64,000 bases of DNA from Progne subis subis (taxonomy: Eukaryota > Chordata > Aves > Passeriformes > Hirundinidae), in NCBI GenBank assembly GCA_022316685.1, contig JAKJHU010000033.1, positions 5,427,321 to 5,491,320 of the forward strand, written 5' to 3'. The position numbers and the translations under genes were made by a program. Within the stretch, counting starts at the first letter, position 1. Every line of letters begins with the position of its first letter. This document shows, one piece after another, positions 58,282 to 64,000 of this stretch. The notes beneath the pieces were generated by a model. It did not search any database. It saw only the letters and a program-made list of their open reading frames with translations, and was not told the DNA's origin.

Positions 58282-61200
58282 CTCAGAAGAAGGCAAGCAC
58301 AACCAGAAGGACATCAAAGCTGCTTCTGTCAGAAGACTCAGTCACATGTGATTTGTTTTCTCCCCCCGTTAATTCAGTTACATGTTGAACTACCAATATT
58401 CCCAGGCAAGAGTGTGAGAGCTTTCCAGCCCAAACGCAGCAGGCAGGCGAAGCAGATGTTTGCGCTCTGCTCATCCCAACTTGCCCTCTTTGTCTTTTTT
58501 GGGGTGTAAGAGTGCAATGGACACGCTTAGGTCCTGAGCTCCAGCAGCCAGGCACTCTCTGCACTTGTCTCTGATTTATGAATGGAACACATGAGGCAGT
58601 TTGGAAGTTAACAGTGGCATTCCTCTGGCAGCTGATGGGAGTGTGGCAGGGCTATTCTAATGAGATTTAAACCAATAGATTTCAGTTACCTTGTTAAATC
58701 TTTGCACCTTCTGCCTTTCTCTCCCACATTATCCAGGAGGTCAAGACCAGAAGCAGGATTAAAGCCTAAATCCCCTGAGTCCCAAGCCAGCGACAGCAGT
58801 AGACAGCTTATTGCAAACTGCTACTGGATCCTGACCCCAGCTATGTATTGCAGTAATCCACTTTGCAAATTTTGGGCCAAAGCCAGGGCAGGATCCTGGG
58901 GATGCTGCCCAGCCTGGTCTCATTCCTTTTCCAACCTGCTGCAATGCTTGCAGCAAGCAGTCTGGACTTTTTTTTTTTTTTTTTTTTTTTTTTGTGAGGG
59001 TGAAGGGGAAAGGACTGGATTGTACTTGAAACCTGAGTCCAGTAAAATGCACACACAGAAATTTGAGCTTTACTTTTTAAAATAAAAGATCTACTCAAAA
59101 TTTACAAGAGCCACATGCTAAGGAGATTATAGGAACAGGTCTCTGCTTCTTATTCGACTTTCAGATGCACTGACAGAGCAGGTATCTCCACTTTTCCATT
59201 CCTCCCCATTGCAAAGAGGGTCCTTCCCACCTGGGGATGTGCCTTCACTGGCAACATCCCTGCTGGAGACAGTCATTCATCCTGCAGACAGACCTGCCCA
59301 GGCTGCAGCTCAGGGGAGAAGGAGGGATTCCCTGGCCATCCTCAACACCTGTCATTGCACAGACAGGGGAAGGTGAGGGCCTGCAGCATGATGGTTTAAT
59401 AAGTAAAAGGCAGGAAAAGTCACAGGTGAAGGTGTTGTGATGACAGGATATGGAGCTGCATGCACAAGCAGTTAAGTCTGTCGGGGGTTAATCTAACTCA
59501 GGTACTGATGCGGGCATTTAGATAGTGGATAACTCATGCTGTCATTAACCTGTCAGCATTACAGCAGGAAGATTATATCTTCACAAGTATGTATTGATCT
59601 GGAAAGGGACGTGTTAGGCATGACCAAGCCTTTTATATACTGTCTTTTACCACCTGCTTTTCCCCTGATCAAAGATGCTTGATGTGTGCGGTCAGTGCAA
59701 AGAAAGCCATGTTTTCCCCTAGGCTGGAGAGATGTTTCTCTTTGTCCCCTTCCCATTATCTTGGGTGCAATCTAAATATCTGGTTAGTTACACAGCCAGC
59801 CCCTTCCTTTTCCTGACGATGGAGCAGGGAAGATGAGGTTGTTGTCTCTGGAGGTCAACCACAGCCTTTTGCAGAGAAACTTGCACTTGCTGTGTGTGTG
59901 CTATGAGCAGCTCAGGTGCAGGACAGCTCTGAACTGGAAACTGAGTGTGTAACACAGGACTTTAGTGGAGCTGGTAAGTCTGTTCTCAGCAGGTGACTTG
60001 CTGGCTCAAGGATTGCTTTTGGAGCAGAATTGGTTCCTCCAAGTATTCAGTCCTTGGGAAGAGTTTGCCAAGGTGCGCTGCCTAGAGATGCATCCCAACA
60101 TCTGATGTCTTCCGCGGCACACCAGAAATGAAAGTTTATGGCCTTAATTTGGGAGAGCCTGGGCAACAGTGTGCATGACACAAGGAGAAGGCAAGGGTTA
60201 CAGCCAAGGGTTACAGCTAAAAATGTTTTCATATTTAAGTGCACCAAAAAGCTAAAATTGAGGACCATTGCACTGGCAATTCCACCTAGGGTAAATGGTC
60301 TTTTATAGGCAATAGCATTCTTCTGATAGCATAGCATATCCATTCCCAACAGATCCCAAACTGGGGCAGGTGGACCAGAGATGGCCCCCAAAACCACGAC
60401 AGAGTGATGTGTGCAGTGATTTTGGGTGACTACCAAGGGCAGGACCATGTGGTAGTCCACAGGAAAGTTGGGCAGCTGGCAGATATGCAAGGACTAAAAT
60501 GGCAGGAATGAGCCAGCCATAACAGCAGGATAGCATGTCCCATTACTGACTGGCATCAGGATTTCTCAGAGTATAGTGGCATCAGATAAAATCAGGTTTG
60601 TTTTTTTTTTTTCAATCTTACATCATGTGGATTTGCAAACATCCTGAAGAAAGTATTGCAGTATGAAATCAACAAAATTCCCTAGCATTGGCATAAAAAT
60701 GCTGATATTGGCATTTCTTACACTGGGTAGGAGACTACATTTACGAGCTGTTCTAATGAAACTTAGAAAGGCAGGTAAGTTTTTCTTTCATTCTCCTGGT
60801 TCCCTTGCTTTGGGGATGGAGACAAGTAGTTAGTTGAGTTCAAATGAATGTTCTTTGTTCATTGTTTAACAAAGGTAACTGATAGTGGAGGTATTCTCTG
60901 GGGGCTGTTGCCCTCCGGACCTGCTCCTGGCAGGGACAAGTCATGGAAAGTCAGAGGAAGCAGTCGTGCTTCTTTTCCCTGTGCTCAACCCAAAGCACCA
61001 TGTGAGATGTGAGCAGCACTTAAACACTCTCCTCTTCCATTTTCCTGCTAGTGTCCACTTGACACAACCTTGTGCTTCCAGGGTCTGAACTGGAGATGCC
61101 TGGGGAAACATGAGAGGCCAAAAAGTCTCCCAAGAATTGTCTAATCTGGCATCAAAATACTGACAGTGTTTAGACAAATCCTTACTTAAAACCTCCTGAG

Positions 61201-61718
61201 AAGGATTTGTTTTCAACACTACAGTGGAAACTGGCAGCTGATGGATAGGAGTCAGGTGGGAGTTCAATGGGCATTTGTGGCTGGTCCTAAATCCTCCTGC
61301 CTCAGATTGGGAGTCTCTACCATCTGTTGGCAGCTGGGTACTGGAGAGCTGATGGATGTGTGCATGGAGCACACAGGCATACAGGTGCACACGATGTTCA
61401 AGTGCTCATGAAAGGTGCCTGCACTTCATTTATTCAAGCTGAACCACAGTTCTGGGCAGATGACCAAATGGCTCTTCCTCTCCCCTTAAACACATGCACA
61501 GATTAGGACTTAATGTTGAGAAGAGAGCAAAAAGTTCACTGTCTCTTGTGTCTGCACACGGCACCCCTGGAGAAAGCTCCCCAAAGCTCACCCAGCCCTT
61601 TTCGGGGAGGCAGCACTTACAGTCTTACTGGGGGCTGTGCAGTCATGGCTATCCCTTGTGCACGGGCCACACAGTGATGTAACACAAAGAAAACCATAAA
61701 TGGAGAGAGGAAGAGAAA
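58282..61718. other. Non-coding stretch, nothing recognised
   Basis: Contains a T26 run at 58968-58993, a 12-T run near 60601 and a tandem duplication of AAGGGTTACAGCC-like sequence at 60192-60218. Minus-strand frames at 60047-60490 and 60941-61390 have no recognised product. Confidence 0.5.
58968..58993. repeat. T26 homopolymer
   Basis: Twenty-six consecutive T followed by GTGAGGG. No retrogene signature on the minus strand. Confidence 0.95.
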
Positions 61719-61811
61719 CGAGCATTCTTAACGAAAGCGTAGCAATGCGCTGAAGGCAAGGCTGTTTGCGATGCGCTGTTTGAAAGCAGGCGGGCGTCGA
61801 GCTGTCGTTAC
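61719..61811. promoter_or_regulatory. Compact CpG cluster
   Basis: Ten CpGs in about 93 bases, including GCGGGCGTCGAG near 61790. The surrounding kilobase has few CpGs. It lies about 270 bases upstream of the homeodomain-site cluster. Confidence 0.35.
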
Positions 61812-62029
61812 CAGCCTCCATCATTTGAGGGCACCCTAGCCTTTGATGCTGGCTGCAATGAGCTGCGGGAGAGCTGCGGCACCATCCCTGGTCCTGGCAG
61901 GGCTGCCTTTCACTGAAATGCTCTTCCCTCCTATCCTCCAGGTCAATGCTGCTGGGGCTTGCTTCTTTACTGATGGCAGGAGCACATGCTGGGCTCGCAG
62001 GTCACCAGCCTTATTGGTGTGTGGGGGAT

Positions 62030-62330
62030 TGGAGGTGAATTGCCTAAAGGAGGGATGCTCTGGCATGCCAACGCTGCTATGGATTAATGCTAATTATAAT
62101 TTAATTTAACCTCCAATTAGTTTTAATCAATTGTCACATTCTCCCTGAGTATGATTGCAAGGATGGTGTACAGTAAGGAGGATAATTGTCTTGAGCTTTT
62201 CCTTTCTTGCCAGATGGCTATTCTCTATCCCTTTCTTTTGCTTTTAATGGAGCTGGGTGAATAATTTGCTTGCCAAATTCAATTGCTGTTGCTGCTTCTT
62301 GTCCCTTGGAACTATCTGTAAGCATAGTTT
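62030..62330. promoter_or_regulatory. Homeodomain-site cluster, candidate enhancer
   Basis: Within 62081-62136 the sequence carries GGATTA (62081, bicoid/OTX/PITX-type), TAATTA (62091), TTAATTTAA (62101), CCAATTAG (62113) and AATCAATTGTCA (62125). The last is homeodomain plus a TGTCA TALE-type half-site. The following 200 bases are unique-looking, with CAATTGCTGTTGC and GAATAATTTGC words. This is the densest such cluster noticed. There is no repeat or coding match. Enhancer function is inferred. Confidence 0.4.
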
Positions 62331-63200
62331 GAGTCTGATGCCTGGTCTATAATTTCTCACCACAGAATATTGGTTCTTGGTCTGTACGATGCGTTACAGC
62401 CATTTGACCCTGAAAAATCGAGTAGGGTGGTTTCACTTTAATCAGGCATGTGGTGGTGTCTCATGGCCCTGGCCCCACTGCTGCTGTCAGTCATGACTCT
62501 GGGGACCCAGTTTTGCCTGAATTTTCTTTAACAGTTTCTTTAAAAAGTGGTCACAGTCATGTTTCTGTCACCCAGAGTGTTTCCCTTCAAAGAGGGAAAG
62601 CAGGGAGAAGGAGCAGCTACATCTGTTCATCTGGATCATCGTCTCCAGGGCTTGAATGCAGGCTCTAGCAATAGGAGAATGCCAACTCAGCTTCTTCTCC
62701 CGAGGGGCTAACTCCTCTCTGCCACAGCACCAGCCCTCTTAACATTCTCCTCTTGTGGTCTTCCCACTGAAGCTGGAGAGACTGGTTTTGTCTGAATATT
62801 GCCATGACAGCCTGGCCTTTCCATGTTGCATTTGAATGGATGGTGACAGAATATATATAATCAGAGGCACTCGTCCAATGCTAATAATAGCTCTGTCTGT
62901 CTAAGAGAATTACAAAAAAAGTATCAATTCATTAATCACCCCCACTGTTTTTGTGTACATTACTGATGAAACATCAGGCAGTGTTCCCTGAAGGTCAATA
63001 AACTGGGGCAGTTATCCAAAATTACCTTCTGAGATCTCTCTGAAAGCTAAGGGAAAAGTGAGCAGAGCACAGTCCCATCTATTCTTGCCGAGGATCAAAA
63101 GCAGCTCAACAATACCTCAGGGCATCAAAGACAGCTGATAGATCTAACAATAACATCTCGGAGCCCTGATATTCATCTGTAACCTGGACTGCCCGTGCAG
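62331..63200. promoter_or_regulatory. Candidate regulatory continuation
   Basis: Contains GCTAATAATAGC near 62880, CAATTCATTAATCACC near 62926 and GATCTAACAATAACATC near 63141 (homeodomain, SOX and GATA-like words). One 72-codon frame at 62450-62668 has no known product. Inference only. Confidence 0.2.
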
Positions 63201-64000
63201 TGCAGTCTCTGTGCTCCACTCTGTCTGTACCCAGACCGACACGGGTCAGGAAAGGCTGAAACTGTCAGGCGCTCGGGGAATTCGCTTCCCTTCACAACTT
63301 TCTCATTAGCCATGCCCACACTTGAAGAACAGAAACAACACAGCCCCATCGCCAGCATCCAGCAATAGCTTGTTTTGGCACCTTCTCTGCCCCTTCCAGA
63401 GATATCTTCCACCTGCCCTGTCACGGTTTCAGCTGGGGCAGGTTCTTCCCCCAGCCCTGCCACCACCAGGGATCTGCAGCGCTGATCAAAAGCCGTGGTG
63501 GACAATGCAGGTTCATTTCAGCTGGTGGCCAGGTCACGTCCCTGCCACCAGTGCCACTACCCATCTTTGAGCCTCCGCTGTGACATGAAGGGAGGCAGTG
63601 GCGGTGTGGGCAGGTGGATGTGGCCATGGCCCCTCTGCTGTCTGCTGGCACGACTGTCCACATGGGCACTTGGCCTCCAGGGCCTTTCCTCCCTTCCCTT
63701 CCCTGCAGAATACAGGAAGAGCCTCATTGCTGGAGTACTCAGAGTCTCCCCTGCAACAGAAATCCAAAGGAACTTGGGTGCTTTGTAGGAAACATACAGT
63801 TCATCCCACGATTATGATCTGACTTGTTAATTTTTTTTAAGTTTTATTTTAGAAAATTAAAGGTCAGCTTATGTGTACAGCTGAGCTCTTCCTCCTCCTA
63901 CCCAGCCCATTCTGTCCCCAATGGGTCAAGTTACATGGGCTCACATGTCCCAGGCAGATAGTTATGTCTTGGTTCAACATTATTTTATTATAACCATTTA
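63201..64000. other. Non-coding stretch to window end
   Basis: The interval 63300-63820 is GC-richer and open on both strands in several overlapping frames of 66-110 codons with no family match. The last 170 bases are AT-rich. No feature is recognised. Confidence 0.5.

Noticed and set aside
26174..58993. Poly-A/T runs (18-68 bases) as tails of processed pseudogenes
   Set aside because: None has an AATAAA-type signal at the right distance or gene-like sequence on the proper side.
60047..60490. 147-codon minus-strand frame with hydrophobic stretches
   Set aside because: No similarity to a known family. Overlaps a small tandem duplication. Likely chance.
1..64000. CRISPR arrays, tRNA, rRNA, operons
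   Set aside because: No spaced direct repeats, no cloverleaf or rRNA-like sequence, and the repeat content is avian nuclear.

Overview
The window looks like nuclear DNA from a bird. It holds fragments of CR1, the main avian LINE, on both strands, including the eight-base CR1 3' terminal repeat at 35912. It also holds one solo LTR (about 23788-24353) of an endogenous-retrovirus family that I recall as common in songbird and other neoavian genomes. A few very old MIR-like SINE fragments fit any amniote. There are no operons, ribosome-binding sites or other bacterial or organellar features, and the sequence is moderately AT-rich with small CpG-rich islands. Species and chromosome cannot be read from the sequence.

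I find no protein-coding gene, tRNA, rRNA or recognisable microRNA that I can support. Open frames are short, many start at TTG rather than ATG, and the longest ones lie in homopolymer tracts, in CR1, or in GC-rich blocks open on both strands. The best reading is a gene-poor intergenic region or a long intron. One exon-like frame (55824-56124) is listed at low confidence.

Layout: 1-12.5 kb is ordinary non-coding DNA with a CAAA-rich tract (2521-2705), a CR1 piece (3799-4075), a perfect 11-bp-stem hairpin (4579-4605) and an old MIR-like fragment (6003-6072). 12.5-14.4 kb has a CpG-rich island followed by AT-rich sequence dense in homeodomain/SOX-type words. 16-24.4 kb has two CR1 remnants and the solo LTR. 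25-32 kb has microsatellites, a POU-type octamer pair, a candidate regulatory block (27540-28110), a 36-T run and a second CAAA-rich tract ending beside a 14-CpG cluster (31870-31972). 34-37.2 kb has a GC-rich block of unknown origin, the longest CR1 copy (35912-36745) and a MIR-like fragment. 42.8-45.5 kb has a CpG cluster and AT-rich regulatory-looking DNA. 48-52 kb has several perfect inverted repeats, a 16-G run and two divergent CR1 remnants. 53.5 kb has a 68-T run. 58.2 kb has a strong G-quadruplex motif. 61.7-63.2 kb has a CpG cluster followed by the densest homeodomain-site cluster in the window.

With no genes to connect, any function is most likely regulatory: a few candidate cis-elements separated by decayed transposons and simple repeats. 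The candidates rest on motif composition and the absence of known repeats. Conservation could not be measured here.
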